DNA of 64,000 nucleotides. Source: Achatina immaculata (lineage: Eukaryota; Mollusca; Gastropoda; Stylommatophora; Achatinidae). Shown one piece after another: positions 43,701 to 47,194 of the stretch; within the stretch, counting starts at the first letter, position 1, and each line of letters starts with the position of its first letter. Location: contig CM019699.1 of assembly GCA_009760885.1 (NCBI GenBank), positions 44,360,768 through 44,424,767 of the forward strand, in the 5' to 3' direction. A program made the position numbers and the translations under genes. The notes below the pieces were generated by a model that saw only the letters and a program-made list of their open reading frames with translations, did no database searches and was not told the origin of the DNA.

Positions 43701-44367
43701 TAAGGATTAAAGTGAGACTAAGAGTGTTGGAAGAAGATGCATAAAAAGGAAAAAAAAAATGGAAAATAAAGCATGCGTGACAACCAGAAAATGATCTCCA
43801 TCAATAACACGAAGACATGCAAGACAAAGAGACAGAAGTGGGCATGTTTCTGCAAGATAAAATAATAAATGCTCAGCAAAATAAAAAAAAAAGATTACTT
43901 TTTGAGATGAACCCATGATATAAGTTACCATAACAGAGTGTAAAAAAACAAAAGCTGAAATTCAAGACAGACAAATCTGAATGGGTCACTATAATCACAC
44001 CACACAGTACTTCTTAAAACACTTTCATCATCAACTTACTTGAGTGATTCGTCACACACAAATCATAAAACCTTGCAGAGTAAACTACCACCATAAAATT
44101 ATAAAAACTGCATAAATTACCTTGTCACAAAGTTATAAAAAAAAACTATAAAATACCAAGTAACAAAGTTATAAAAATTGTATAAAGTACTATGTCACAA
44201 AGTTATAAAAATTATAAATTACCATGTCACAAAGTTACAGATACTGTATAAATCACTGTCACAAAGTTACAGATACTGTATAAGTCACCTTGACAAAATT
44301 ATAAAAACTGTAAATCACTAGGTGACAAACAAAACAACATACCTTTGATAACTGGATATGATGTCAT
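1701..44367 (-). CDS. TBK1: TBK1/IKK-epsilon-like serine/threonine kinase gene, 14 coding exons, 3' end outside window
   Basis: In animals, TBK1/IKK-epsilon kinases act in the cytoplasm downstream of nucleic-acid sensors and STING/TRAF adaptors and phosphorylate IRF-type factors and autophagy receptors. I joined 14 exons on the minus strand; every join keeps frame and gives about 592 residues. Visible: glycine loop LGKGASAV at 25-32, VAVK with catalytic Lys48, alpha-C Glu65, HRD at 143-145, DFG at 167-169, and SLYGTEEYL, whose Ser182 matches human TBK1 Ser172. The kinase C-lobe, a ubiquitin-like domain (about 310-400) and the start of the scaffold/dimerisation domain (from about 409) follow. 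The C-terminal part lies left of base 1. The sequence cannot by itself separate a TBK1 from an IKK-epsilon orthologue; a pre-duplication homologue is likely. Introns are packed with minisatellites and retroelements. Confidence 0.9.
1896..2008 (-). CDS. TBK1: TBK1-like coding exon 13 (scaffold domain, residues 530-566)
   Basis: The 113-nt exon has a strong acceptor, TTCTTTTTCTTGCAG|GCC, and donor AAATG|GTTTGT. It encodes [19 protein letters not shown] and [18 protein letters not shown]. It is helical and charged, consistent with the SDD of IKK-related kinases. It continues coding exon 12 in phase 0. Confidence 0.8.
2328..2908. repeat. 33-bp minisatellite, about 17 copies, with acceptor-like motif on the gene strand
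   Basis: Units of 33 bp with the core CCAGAGAATGCTGGTT lie in the intron between coding exons 12 and 13. On the minus (gene) strand each unit reads TTCTCCCTTAACCAG, a reasonable splice acceptor. Variants alternate between AAGGGAG, CAGGGAG and CAGGAAA. The long open frames seen here follow from the 33-bp period. Confidence 0.95.
3469..3682 (-). CDS. TBK1: TBK1-like coding exon 12 (scaffold/dimerisation domain, residues 458-529)
   Basis: The 214-nt exon has acceptor CATCTTCTTCCAG|GTT and donor GACAAA|GTATGT. It encodes [39 protein letters not shown] and then [16 protein letters not shown]. The predicted helices fit the first long SDD helices of TBK1 ([20 protein letters not shown] in human). 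Sequence conservation is weak; the splice phase and position carry the call. Confidence 0.85.
3866..3955 (+). repeat. Possible degraded tRNA-derived SINE head
   Basis: The stretch GTGTAGCTCAGCTAATAAAG followed by GGCTAGCTTTTCAAGGCCAA resembles the D-arm/A-box and anticodon arm of a tRNA. No clean B-box follows, so this is more likely a SINE relic than a tRNA gene. Confidence 0.3.
4160..4307 (-). CDS. TBK1: TBK1-like coding exon 11 (start of scaffold/dimerisation domain, residues 409-457)
   Basis: The nearest usable acceptor, TTATGTTTCAG|CAC, lies in the last unit of the 54-bp array. The donor is CTTAAG|GTTGGT. The exon reads [16 protein letters not shown] and then a helical stretch [23 protein letters not shown]...DMDA aligns with LPKV...DLDG, just after the ULD of human TBK1. 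Because the array frame is open, an upstream acceptor would lengthen the exon by multiples of 18 residues, so the 5' boundary is the minimal choice. Confidence 0.82.
4284..5556. repeat. 54-bp minisatellite, about 23 copies, merging with the acceptor of coding exon 11
   Basis: Units of 54 bp contain GTCAGCATAAACTCTGGGAG and GGTGCTGAAACATAAGACAG. On the minus strand each unit carries CTTATGTTTCAG|CACC, the acceptor used by coding exon 11, plus the first coding bases of that exon. On the plus strand most units carry CAG|GTAAGT or a close variant. All units are open in the frame of coding exon 11 and encode 18-residue repeats with [10 protein letters not shown]. Confidence 0.95.
5557..6325. other. 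Intronic sequence, no convincing exon
   Basis: AT-rich sequence with repeated GAGATATGA motifs (5600-6010). An open minus-strand stretch at about 6070-6190 weakly recalls the SDD but lacks a good acceptor. Coding exons 10 and 11 join in frame without it, so I leave it unannotated. Confidence 0.5.
6331..6540. repeat. 39-bp minisatellite, about 5 copies
   Basis: Units with TGTCTGCAAAACATGTTTGC at a 39-bp period. The in-frame open reading is due to the period. Confidence 0.95.
6725..7220. repeat. 69/70-bp minisatellite, about 7 copies
   Basis: Units contain GTGTGAAAGTGTTATGTTAC and CAAGAAATATTACGTGACC. The two leftmost units are one C longer. Very low divergence suggests recent expansion. Confidence 0.95.
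7360..7495 (-). mobile_element. Probable 3' tail of a non-LTR/SINE element
   Basis: On the minus strand the sequence ends GGCACAGCACATGATGAT, close to the GGCACGGCACCTGATGATG end of the element at 27.6 kb. Only the last hundred or so bases are present, and the rest is not recognisable. Confidence 0.45.
7662..7867 (-). CDS. TBK1: TBK1-like coding exon 10 (ubiquitin-like domain, residues 340-408)
   Basis: The 206-nt exon has acceptor CTTTGTCTAG|ACT and donor GATAC|GTAAGT. It reads [35 protein letters not shown] and [20 protein letters not shown]. The [14 protein letters not shown] stretch aligns with human SNQELIYEGRRLVLE in the ULD. It ends one base into Pro409, compatible with coding exon 11. 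Confidence 0.92.
8118..8345. repeat. 34-bp minisatellite, about 6 copies
   Basis: Units built on AAAATCAACAAAGAGAAAGA followed by TAGAACATACAGAT. Purine-rich on the plus strand. Confidence 0.95.
8612..8775. repeat. 39-bp minisatellite, about 4 copies
   Basis: Units contain AGTGCACTATTAACTGTACT and AATATGCCCCTCAGA. Near perfect. Confidence 0.95.
8895..9197. repeat. Degenerate ~40-bp repeat running into four 18-bp copies of a splice donor
   Basis: The left part has imperfect units with AATTTAATCACTTATGTCAT. The right part (9130-9197) is four 18-bp units built on TCACTTACGTTGTATTTA. On the minus strand each 18-bp unit reads CAAC|GTAAGTG (one has CAAT), which is the donor of coding exon 9. Confidence 0.9.
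9192..9371 (-). CDS. TBK1: TBK1-like coding exon 9 (end of kinase domain, start of ULD, residues 280-339)
   Basis: The 180-nt exon has acceptor TTTCTGGACCAG|TGG and donor GCAAC|GTAAGT. It encodes [20 protein letters not shown], then [19 protein letters not shown] and [18 protein letters not shown]. The first part closes the kinase domain; the VIVFHYN strand begins the ubiquitin-like domain. The donor is followed by three more tandem copies of the same donor motif, reported separately. Confidence 0.92.
9372..9717. other. Intronic A-rich sequence
   Basis: Loose repeats of ACTGGTTAAAA and AGAAACAAAAAC fill 9385-9600. Nothing coding is seen. Confidence 0.6.
9718..9972. repeat. 35-bp minisatellite, about 7 copies
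   Basis: Units contain TATTACTACATTGCTCAACT followed by ACACTCTGGAAGTAC. Since 35 is not a multiple of 3, all three frames show the same peptide motifs in rotation. Confidence 0.95.
10028..10335. repeat. 45/48-bp minisatellite, about 6-7 copies
   Basis: Units contain ATGTCATCTTCTGAGTTCTT and CATCTGAGAAACAACATTTA. Units differ by an in-frame TTC insertion. Confidence 0.95.
10336..10995. other. Unassigned intronic stretch
   Basis: More GC-rich than its surroundings around 10430-10590, with an open plus-strand frame of about 94 codons. The frame matches nothing I know and lies antisense inside an intron. I do not call a gene. Confidence 0.4.
11000..11560. repeat. Degenerate 21-22-bp repeat, about 25 copies
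   Basis: Variations on GGCTCTGATGCTCCCCTAAT. Units vary in one or two positions, and a short segment with AAGTATAAAACAACTGATGC occurs twice. Confidence 0.9.
11912..12022 (-). CDS. TBK1: TBK1-like coding exon 8 (kinase C-lobe, residues 243-279)
   Basis: The 111-nt exon has acceptor TATTGCCCAG|GTT and donor TCAAG|GTATGA. It reads [20 protein letters not shown] and [17 protein letters not shown], aligning with human MYKIITGKPSGAISGVQ. Both ends split codons in the phase needed by coding exons 7 and 9. Confidence 0.94.
12433..12640. repeat. 38-bp minisatellite, about 5 copies
   Basis: Units contain GGTCTGTTTGCTGATAAAGA and CACACATGACTAAAGAAG. Confidence 0.95.
12650..13796. other. Intron between coding exons 7 and 8, no feature seen
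   Basis: Unique, AT-rich sequence without long open frames, exons or tandem arrays that I can recognise. Confidence 0.6.
13797..13930 (+). mobile_element. Solo 3' tail of a non-LTR retroelement (family C)
   Basis: AAATGAATGCATCAGCAGCA and CTGTTAGGGAGGCAAAGTTC match the end of the elements at 46.3 and 49.0 kb, followed by a (GACT)n tract. Only the last ~100 bases of the coding end are present, so this is a heavily 5'-truncated insertion. Confidence 0.75.
14378..14535 (-). CDS. TBK1: TBK1-like coding exon 7 (kinase C-lobe, residues 191-242)
   Basis: The 158-nt exon has acceptor TGTTTTCCAG|CAC and donor ACCAT|GTAAGT. It encodes [20 protein letters not shown] and [20 protein letters not shown]. 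The WSxGVTFYH block is typical of the TBK1/IKK-epsilon C-lobe. It ends two bases into Met243. Confidence 0.95.
14885..15740. repeat. 33-bp minisatellite, about 25 copies
   Basis: Units contain CCTCTCTATTTTGTGGGTGG and TTCCTTCACTCAG; some units are about nine bases shorter. On the plus strand each unit ends TTCCTTCACTCAG, an acceptor-like string antisense to the kinase gene. The left end is more diverged. Confidence 0.95.
15741..16590. other. Intronic sequence with a T/G homopolymer tract
   Basis: Nothing coding is recognised. A T(17)G(14)-type homopolymer junction lies at about 16128-16157. Confidence 0.5.
16595..17705. repeat. Two related ~31-bp minisatellites, more than 30 copies
   Basis: From 16595 to 17160 units read ATAAAATCACATTCTTTCAT then ACAGTCTCTAC. 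From 17165 to 17705 they grade into CACAGTCCCCATATAAAACC plus ACATTACCCC, with a longer subtype containing CATAGATATATAAAACC. The second array looks like a diverged descendant of the first. Confidence 0.95.
17815..17926 (-). CDS. TBK1: TBK1-like coding exon 6 (DFG and activation loop, residues 153-190)
   Basis: The 112-nt exon has acceptor TTCTACCAG|GTC and donor TATCTG|GTATGT. It carries [18 protein letters not shown] and [12 protein letters not shown]. The DFG motif is at 167-169 and the phosphoacceptor Ser at 182, matching human TBK1 Ser172 in the identical SLYGTEEYL context. The activation machinery is therefore preserved. Confidence 0.95.
18254..18455. repeat. 67-bp tandem repeat, 3 copies
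   Basis: Three near-identical units contain GTAAAGAACACAGGTCTTCT and CATTCTATCATCACACAGAC. Confidence 0.95.
18675..19012. repeat. ~44-47-bp minisatellite, about 7 copies
   Basis: Units contain TTTCTATGATCATCAGACAT and AAGAAATCACTGCTACAAC, with a variable ACAG/ACAA insertion. They lie just downstream of the GC donor of coding exon 5. Confidence 0.95.
19168..19237 (-). CDS. TBK1: TBK1-like coding exon 5 (catalytic loop, residues 130-152), GC donor
   Basis: The 70-nt exon has acceptor GGCTTCCAG|GT. It encodes [20 protein letters not shown] and IMR, with HRD catalytic Asp145. The donor is ATGAG|GCAAGT, a GC donor. The nearby GT (GGCAA|GTTTTG) would throw coding exon 6 out of frame, whereas the GC site makes Arg153 across the junction and continues as [16 protein letters not shown]. 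Confidence 0.94.
19495..20570. repeat. Composite minisatellite built on CTCATGTCAGCTGTC, about 45 cores
   Basis: A core GGCTCATGTCAGCTGTC alternates with spacers of the CTTCATCTGTCT, CTCATCT and CTCATG types, giving units of about 18 to 38 bp. Higher-order repeats (a 150-bp block at 20040-20110 recurring at 20230-20300) are visible. Each core contains CAGCTG. Confidence 0.92.
20822..21615. repeat. 39-bp minisatellite, about 20 copies
   Basis: Units contain CATGTTCTTTGTCTCATCAC and CCACAGACCATACAACCT. On the plus strand each unit has TTTGTCTCATCACCCACAG, a strong acceptor look-alike antisense to the kinase gene. Four frames stay open because of the period. Confidence 0.96.
21644..21773 (-). 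CDS. TBK1: TBK1-like coding exon 4 (hinge and alpha-D/E, residues 87-129)
   Basis: The 130-nt exon has acceptor TTGGCCCAG|ACC and donor GTGT|GTAAGT. It reads [20 protein letters not shown] and then [17 protein letters not shown], closely matching the TBK1 hinge region (LIMEFCPCGSLYTVLEEP in human). It ends one base into Cys130. A 39-bp array of about 20 copies begins about 30 bases downstream of the donor. Confidence 0.95.
21820..22255. repeat. Imperfect repeat with CATACTGTGACAGAGGT units
   Basis: Degenerate units combine CACATACACATACTGTGACA and AGAGGTCAAAAACACATA. Spacing is irregular. Confidence 0.85.
22300..22575. repeat. 52-bp minisatellite, about 5 copies
   Basis: Units contain TCTATGCTCTACAGAACCAA and TCATATCAAACACTGT. 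They share the TCTATGCTCTACAGAA start with the neighbouring 33-bp array, so the two arrays are related. Confidence 0.95.
22575..23150. repeat. 33-bp minisatellite, about 17 copies, next to coding exon 3
   Basis: Units read TCTATGCTCTACAGAAGAAA then GTCTGCCTACTGT. On the plus strand each has CTATGCTCTACAG, acceptor-like. The array ends about 15 bases from the donor of coding exon 3. Confidence 0.95.
23165..23305 (-). CDS. TBK1: TBK1-like coding exon 3 (catalytic lysine, alpha-C helix, residues 40-86)
   Basis: The 141-nt exon has acceptor CACTTTCAG|GAG and donor AAAATT|GTAAGT, and is phase 0 at both ends. It encodes [13 protein letters not shown], the alpha-C segment [13 protein letters not shown] and [11 protein letters not shown]. 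Lys48 and Glu65 are the expected salt-bridge pair. It lies about 20 kb from coding exon 2. A 33-bp array ends 15 bases from its donor. Confidence 0.95.
23466..24986. mobile_element. 5'-inverted non-LTR retroelement (family A), candidate 10-bp target duplication
   Basis: The 3' half is on the minus strand (about 24290 down to 23476): [36 protein letters not shown] and [20 protein letters not shown]. The 5' half is on the plus strand (about 24290-24976): [38 protein letters not shown] and QGCILSPLL. The two halves abut at their inner ends and are contiguous in the element except for about 28 bases, the pattern of twin priming. The flanks TACCAGTATT and TACCAATATT may be the target duplication. 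Stops and frameshifts show it is dead. The clade looks RTE-like, inferred only. Confidence 0.85.
25060..25267 (+). mobile_element. 3' fragment of another non-LTR element
   Basis: A frame reading [15 protein letters not shown], then [19 protein letters not shown] and a (GATGAT) tail, matches the C-terminal end typical of RTE-like reverse transcriptases. It is not the same as family A. Confidence 0.6.
25268..25860. other. Intronic sequence, nothing recognised
   Basis: No repeat or coding match is seen apart from a short direct repeat of TATCATTTTACA near 25780-25815. Confidence 0.5.
25860..26365. repeat. Degenerate ~26-bp repeat
   Basis: Variations on TATCATCAACACATGTTTAT and CTTTAC. Units vary in length and grade into TATCATCGACATATGTTATC on the right. 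Confidence 0.9.
26625..27255 (-). mobile_element. Possible 3' end of a non-LTR element
   Basis: On the minus strand the segment ends with AATAAAGATCAGTCAATCAA, a polyadenylation-like signal followed by a (TCAA)n tail of a kind seen at retroelement 3' ends. No clear reverse transcriptase motif is present, so the call rests on the tail. Confidence 0.4.
27300..27557. repeat. 63-bp minisatellite, left part of an interrupted array
   Basis: Units contain CTGTCTCATATGCTACAGGA and CTGCTAGAAAACAG. The array resumes at 28662-28692 and at 28969-29010 after two insertions. Confidence 0.93.
27558..28661 (-). mobile_element. 5'-truncated non-LTR retroelement (family B)
   Basis: On the minus strand: [49 protein letters not shown], then [20 protein letters not shown] and [10 protein letters not shown]...[12 protein letters not shown], ending GGCACCTGATGATGATAATG. 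YADD is the reverse transcriptase catalytic box. Frame changes occur near 27880 and 28200. ACTGCT flanks both sides (27552-27557 and 28662-28667) as a likely target duplication inside the 63-bp array. Confidence 0.88.
28693..28968 (-). mobile_element. Unclassified SINE-like insertion with (GAA)n tail
   Basis: A 276-bp GC-richer block interrupts the 63-bp array between TATCTAAC and TCCTGTCTGATATG. On the minus strand it ends with a (GAA)n tract, as a SINE tail might. It contains nested GTGGTCC/GGACCAC inverted repeats around 28755-28835. I see no A/B box, so the class is open. Confidence 0.5.
29055..29693 (-). mobile_element. 3' end of a non-LTR element (family C), decayed
   Basis: Reading on the minus strand it matches the elements at 46.3 and 49.0 kb (CAGGCATATGTTGTGATGGG and TGCAGCCATCTTCACCTTGA seen from the plus strand) and ends in an AATGAATG-type tail at 29055-29085. 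More diverged than the 49-kb copy and broken by many stops. Confidence 0.8.
29690..29850 (-). pseudogene. Mariner-type transposase C-terminus with terminal repeat
   Basis: The minus strand encodes [19 protein letters not shown] and LQRDCFEK, the typical C-terminal WxKCI...Y/CFE block of mariner transposases. It is followed by a stop and the outer sequence GGGTGATTGATAAGTTCTCG, which looks like a mariner end. The rest of the transposase is missing. Confidence 0.65.
29850..30090. repeat. 31-bp minisatellite, about 8 copies
   Basis: Units contain ACACTGATAATATTACCATA and TACTGCTAC. It begins directly at the broken edge of the mariner fragment. Confidence 0.95.
30236..30485. repeat. 54-bp dimeric minisatellite (2 x 27), about 4.5 copies
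   Basis: Alternating 27-bp half units GGGAAGACCTAAGACATGTC and GAGAAGACTTCAGGCAGGTC. A clear higher-order dimer. Confidence 0.93.
30490..31025. other. Intronic sequence, nothing recognised
   Basis: Unique AT-rich sequence without support for an exon or a mobile element. Confidence 0.5.
31030..31585. repeat. 56-bp minisatellite, about 10 copies
   Basis: Units contain CAGTCACTGGGCCACTACAA and CACAATCCACTGTAACCAAG. Units differ mainly by small deletions in CATGAAAACA. Confidence 0.95.
31663..32105. repeat. 43-bp minisatellite with a hairpin and AG|GT motifs on both strands, about 10 copies
   Basis: Each unit contains GTATCAATTGATAC (or TTTGATAC) inside ACCTGAA...CAGGT, so the unit can fold into a hairpin. 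On the minus strand it reads ATACTTCAG|GTAAGCC; on the plus strand GATACAG|GTGAGAC. It lies within the 20-kb intron 2 of the kinase gene. Confidence 0.95.
32275..32765. repeat. ~42-45-bp minisatellite, about 11 copies
   Basis: Units contain GTTTTACCATAATTTCTCTG and CAGGGCACCAAGACATCA, with length variants in the GACATC part. Confidence 0.95.
32765..33090. repeat. 52-bp minisatellite, about 6 copies
   Basis: Units contain CATTTCTGTAGTCAGAGTTT and CTGTACTAAATACTCTATT. It follows the previous array directly. Confidence 0.95.
33180..33310. repeat. (CA)n/(CT)n-rich simple sequence
   Basis: Mixed ACACACAC and CTCTCTC runs with short irregular spacers. Confidence 0.85.
33310..33750. other. Unassigned intronic stretch
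   Basis: Moderately GC-rich around 33540-33620. No recognisable exon. Confidence 0.4.
33750..33872. repeat. 24-bp minisatellite, 5 copies
   Basis: Perfect units CCAGTATGGAGAGCAAACTA plus TCAA. Confidence 0.95.
34310..34510. repeat. 45-bp minisatellite, about 4-5 copies
   Basis: Units contain AGTGTCAGGAAAGTTACATC and AACTTGACATAAAAACTA. Confidence 0.95.
34511..35735. other. Intronic sequence without a confident feature
   Basis: Repeated CCCGTATT motifs at 35068-35165 suggest a small unclassified element. A G(14) tract lies at 35650-35661. No exon is seen. Confidence 0.45.
35735..36400 (+). mobile_element. 5'-truncated non-LTR element, family A copy 2
   Basis: It reads [20 protein letters not shown] and, in an intact stretch at 36099-36374, [40 protein letters not shown] and ALCDV. 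It ends with AAGGATATAAGATATAAAAG, the same 3' end as the copy at 23.5 kb. Stops near 35800 and 36060. Confidence 0.85.
36445..36490. repeat. (GA)n tract
   Basis: Simple GAGAGAGA run of about 45 bases, with small interruptions. Confidence 0.9.
36491..37175. other. Intronic unique sequence
   Basis: Nothing recognised: no repeat, exon or element. Confidence 0.5.
37180..37285. repeat. 29-bp repeat, about 3.5 copies
   Basis: Units GACCTAACATTAGCGGTGCA followed by ACCACACTA. Confidence 0.95.
37332..38031 (+). mobile_element. Tigger-like element, about 700 bp, internally deleted
   Basis: The left end CAGTGGGCCCTTGAGAGC and the right end TTGTAAGAGCCCACTG form an inverted pair. The base before the left end is part of TA, as expected for the pogo/Tc1 class; the right TA is lost (CA). 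Inside, [16 protein letters not shown] resembles the N-terminus of Tigger-type transposases and then breaks up with stops. It is a deletion derivative related to, but not the same as, the fragment at 190-775. Confidence 0.65.
38070..38110. repeat. G(12)-(GA)n tract with (AAC)n
   Basis: Simple sequence: poly-G, then GAGAGA, then ACAACAACAACAA. Confidence 0.9.
38340..38650. repeat. 31-bp minisatellite, about 10 copies
   Basis: Units AAGAAAATAAACATCCAAAG and AATGTAATGAG, with some AAT/AAG variation. The leucine-rich and phenylalanine-rich reverse frames are a by-product. Confidence 0.93.
38660..39585. other. Intronic unique sequence
   Basis: Two diverged copies of a CAGGAATGTCAAA(T/C)AC stretch occur near 38730 and 38780. 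No exon or element is identified. Confidence 0.45.
39585..40476 (+). mobile_element. 5'-truncated non-LTR element, family A copy 3
   Basis: It starts in the reverse transcriptase domain (GGATTACAATAGACTTCATA), passes [16 protein letters not shown] and [20 protein letters not shown], and ends ALCDV with a GGATATAAGAAG tail. It provides the intact order of the segment broken in the inverted copy at 23.5-25 kb. Frameshift near 39740, stop near 39880. Confidence 0.87.
40570..41335. repeat. 85-bp minisatellite, about 9 copies, each with a CACGTG E-box
   Basis: Units contain GTATTGCTATGTTCCACGTG and AGAAGAATATGTCACAGATC. Eight units carry CACGTG at an 84-85-bp spacing (40585 to 41184); the last unit has CATATG instead. 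The array starts about 100 bases after the family A copy and lies in intron 2, about 2 kb downstream of coding exon 2. Confidence 0.95.
41555..41825. repeat. 27-bp minisatellite, about 10 copies
   Basis: Units GATGGCTAGCATACTCTATA plus CACACAT, almost perfect. Confidence 0.96.
42050..42250 (+). mobile_element. Possible 3' fragment of a non-LTR element
   Basis: A broken frame with [20 protein letters not shown] resembles the W/DRxxWK end of non-LTR polyproteins. Short and frameshifted. Confidence 0.4.
42320..42520 (+). mobile_element. 3' fragment of a non-LTR element (another family)
   Basis: An open stretch reading [17 protein letters not shown], then [18 protein letters not shown] and KRWRSMI, is a clear C-terminal end of an RTE-like element. 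It ends in ATAATAATA-type simple sequence. Confidence 0.6.
43050..43335. repeat. Degenerate ~26-bp repeat before coding exon 2's donor
   Basis: Imperfect units CAATGAAATACAAGACTGAA and TTCATT. The edge is about 30 bases from the coding exon 2 donor. Confidence 0.85.
43362..43453 (-). CDS. TBK1: TBK1-like coding exon 2 (glycine-rich loop, residues 9-39)
   Basis: The acceptor is CCCTTTCCAG|GC and the donor CACAAG|GTACGA. The exon encodes residues 9-39, including [20 protein letters not shown], which matches the N-lobe start of TBK1 (LGQGATANVFRGRHK in human). It ends on a complete codon. The ATP-binding glycine loop is intact. Confidence 0.9.
43605..43712. repeat. 38-bp repeat, about 3 copies
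   Basis: Units AAAGGCAGGTGTTGCTAAGG and ATTAAATTGTATAAGATT in intron 1. Confidence 0.95.
44080..44325. repeat. Imperfect repeat with ACAAAGTTATAAAAACTG
   Basis: Loose 35-45-base units immediately downstream of the coding exon 1 donor. Confidence 0.8.
44343..44367 (-). CDS. TBK1: TBK1-like coding exon 1 (start codon, residues 1-8)
   Basis: A 25-nt coding stretch starts with ATG at 44367-44365 and reads MTSYPVIK plus the first base of Gly9. The donor is AAAG|GTATGT. I chose it because the next exon needs a one-base carry-over, and this short frame supplies it together with an ATG at the expected distance before the glycine loop. The 5' UTR continues upstream to an unknown start. The exon is short, so this is the least certain of the N-terminal exons. 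Confidence 0.72.
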
Positions 44368-46045
44368 CTGATAACAATATCCTCAACCAAAAGAAGTTCC
44401 AGTTGTTTTCAGTTTTTATCCAAAATCATCTAATCACATCTACTGAATTCTCCAACAATCATCTAATCACAAATGCTGAACACAACTGCTCCTGATTACT
44501 GGCGATGGCCTTGTGCTTCTTTCCCAAACGAATAAATTAACTTTGCAAATGTTAACGTTGCTACTTCTAGAAACAATATTTAGCTAACCACCACAAATAA
44601 TACTATTTAAATAATTATTACACGAACAGAAATCCCAGAACTACGGTTCCAGATGTCTCATTGACAGAGGTCGCTCACGTTAATGACAGCGATATAAAGA
44701 ATAAAAAAAAACAACATATATTTTGCTACATATAAATACTTATACACAAAAGATTATCTGCGATAGACTTCTTGGACGTAAAGTGGGTCTTTATTTTACA
44801 TACTGAGTATAACCTGAAGTAAAATGTTGGTGACACTTGCCCTGCAGGTTCAAGTTTTCCGTGGTTTAACAGGTCGTATTAAGTGCCAGAATATTGGGTC
44901 GCTGCAAATTGAATAACTATCTCTGGATAGTTGCATTGACCTGGTGTCTTCCACAACGATGTGTGCACACAACATCAGAATCAAAGCCGTTTTGATTGCT
45001 TTCTCCTGGCAAACATCAGCCAGTGGTAGTAGGAGCTCATGGTAGATCACTGCAAGTACAACAGATTTAAAAGCATTAAAATTAGTTCACTGAGATGAAG
45101 AAAGATGAAAGAACAATAAAAATTACAGGATTCCCCTATATCCACCTGAGAAAGGTTTCAAAACACAAATGAAGTGCATACCTAAATATAAGACTATATA
45201 AGTAACTGTTTTTGTCTTTTGCATAAGAACAAATCCATTACTCAGCAACATATGACACAAGACGCTGGCATACAGCAACAAGAAATCCAAAATAAAATCA
45301 AAATGATATCTTACTTAACAAACTAAATGCTCTTTTAACTAGATTTTTTTTAACCCACAGAGTTGTGAAAAAACCTAGGAAATCTCATAACAGCAGGAAG
45401 GGACAGCCATGTTGGATGGTGATCAAAGATTGTAGTTTTTAGATCATGGTAGTACTGTAAACATAAAGTTTTATCGAGTTCATTGGCTAATAATCATTAA
45501 ATTCATTGCCAATAATCAAGAAACATATGAAGGACGGTCGCCAGACATATTTTGCTGTCCATTTTTTAACAGCAGAAACATCATTCACATTTGTGACACA
45601 GGACCAAACGTGTTAAGCAGAAAATGCTAGAACATTACAAATATGTTCATATATGTTACAGTATGACTAAACTACTGGAAACATTTCAGAAACTGGAAAA
45701 TGAAGTCAGAACGAGTTACAAATATATTAAAACGAAAACTCCAGAGTTGACATGATAGGGTCTCCCACGCACCATCAGATCTGCTCACAATTACTCTCAG
45801 ACACAGTAGAACTGTTCTTAACATATCTCTAGCTAAAAACAACCTGTAATGCCCTTCCTTTAAATTGAATAATGGTCACAACACTCAGTTTTTGTTAGTA
45901 AAGACCGCTTCTTCCACACCTACTGCGTCAACAGCTCCCAAGCAGAAACAAAGAGTAACTTTTCCTTTGACGTTGACCCGGAAGTAGGTCAAAGGTCAAT
46001 AGGTTAACTACACATCACATTGTTCGGTCCACTAATGTATTCGAT
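44368..46045. other. Upstream flank of the kinase gene; 5' UTR and promoter not resolved
   Basis: This stretch must hold the 5' UTR and perhaps untranslated exons. I see no clear TATA box, CpG-rich core or start site. A minus-strand open frame at 44850-45050 matches nothing I know. Locating the transcription start needs RNA data. Confidence 0.4.
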
Positions 46046-46050
46046 TACAT

Positions 46051-46200
46051 CAAGGGTTTCCACATTCTTTTTATATCATGGACCCCTCTGAGAATAAAAC
46101 ATGGGGTTGATATACACGAGTCACGGATCAATATGAAAGCTCTAAATATGAAAGCTCTAAATATGACAGCTCTAAATATGAAAGCTCTTTTTGTTTGAGG
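46051..46200. mobile_element. Possible hAT-like element end
   Basis: AAGGGTTTCCACATTCTTTT, followed by TATCATGGACCCCTCTGAGA, resembles the ends of non-autonomous hAT elements. It is followed by four short ATATGAAAGCTCTAA repeats. The second end was not found. Confidence 0.4.
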
Positions 46201-46344
46201 AGATGTCACTTCCTGTGTTTCCTCTGAGTGGTATAGACTCCCCTCAACACAGAAAGGGACAAGATGAAGGAGAAAAGAAATGCCATAAATTATACATAAA
46301 CGCACAGAGACAATCCTCTAAAAAGATCGAAAGAATCCATTCAT

Positions 46345-47190
46345 CTGCCCCAAATAAGTGACAAAGACAGGATTCTGGAATGTGAGAACAAGGACAGCAC
46401 CATCAAAAACTGATCAAGTAATCCGAGAAATGGAGAGATACCACCTAGACGTGCTGGCCATCAGTGACATGCGACTGTCAGAAGCAGGGAAAAGATCGGC
46501 GGAAAACCAAGTTAATCACACATTCAGGCAGAGACGACGGGAAATACCAAGGAGTGGGCATAATTATGTTAAATGTAGCAGCAAAGAAGAAGTGGAGAGT
46601 TTTGAATATCTTGGATCACTGCTAACTAATAATGGAGATACAATGAGGGAAATTAAAAGGAGGACATCTATCGCTCTTCAGAAAGTAAAACAAATAAAGA
46701 ATCTGTGGAGAAGAACAGACAGAACTACAACAATCAAATTTTTAAGGGCATGCATCTTTCCCATCACAACATATGCCTGTGAGACCTGGACACTTAACAA
46801 AACAGCTGAGAAACACATAAATGCATTTGAATGTAAATGCTACAGAAGAGTTCTTCAAATATCATGGACACAAAAAAAGAACAAATATATCCATACTACA
46901 AGAACTTAATATTGAAGAAGGCTGGCTAGTAAAGAGGATTAAAGAGAGAAAACTTAAATATTTTGGACACATTAAACGTCATGATAATCTAGAGAAAACC
47001 GTCTTGGAAGGGAACATAATGGGAGAAAGAAAGAGAGGAAGACCAAGGCGAAGACGGCTGCAAGACATCGTTGATGATCAGCAAATGGATGGATCAGCAG
47101 CAGGCCATCTTGCTCACAACTGAGAGGCCTGCAGGAGAGCTGTTAGGGAGGCAAAGTTCCGCAAGGGACGTGCAAATGAATGAATGTAGC
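46345..47190 (+). mobile_element. Internally deleted non-LTR element (family C)
   Basis: It begins with the start of an endonuclease domain (KTGFWNVRTRTA, then LDVLAISDMRLSEAGKR) and jumps to the C-terminal part: [39 protein letters not shown], and LKYFGHIKRHDNLEKTVLEG with RKRGRPRR. A frameshift occurs near 46880. The reverse transcriptase core is missing. The end GTGCAAATGAATGAATG matches the tails of the other family C copies. Confidence 0.82.
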
Positions 47191-47194
47191 AACA

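Noticed and set aside
44850..45050. Alternative N-terminal exon for the kinase
   Set aside because: The open frame does not resemble the family, and the ATG exon at 44343-44367 already joins exon 2 in frame.
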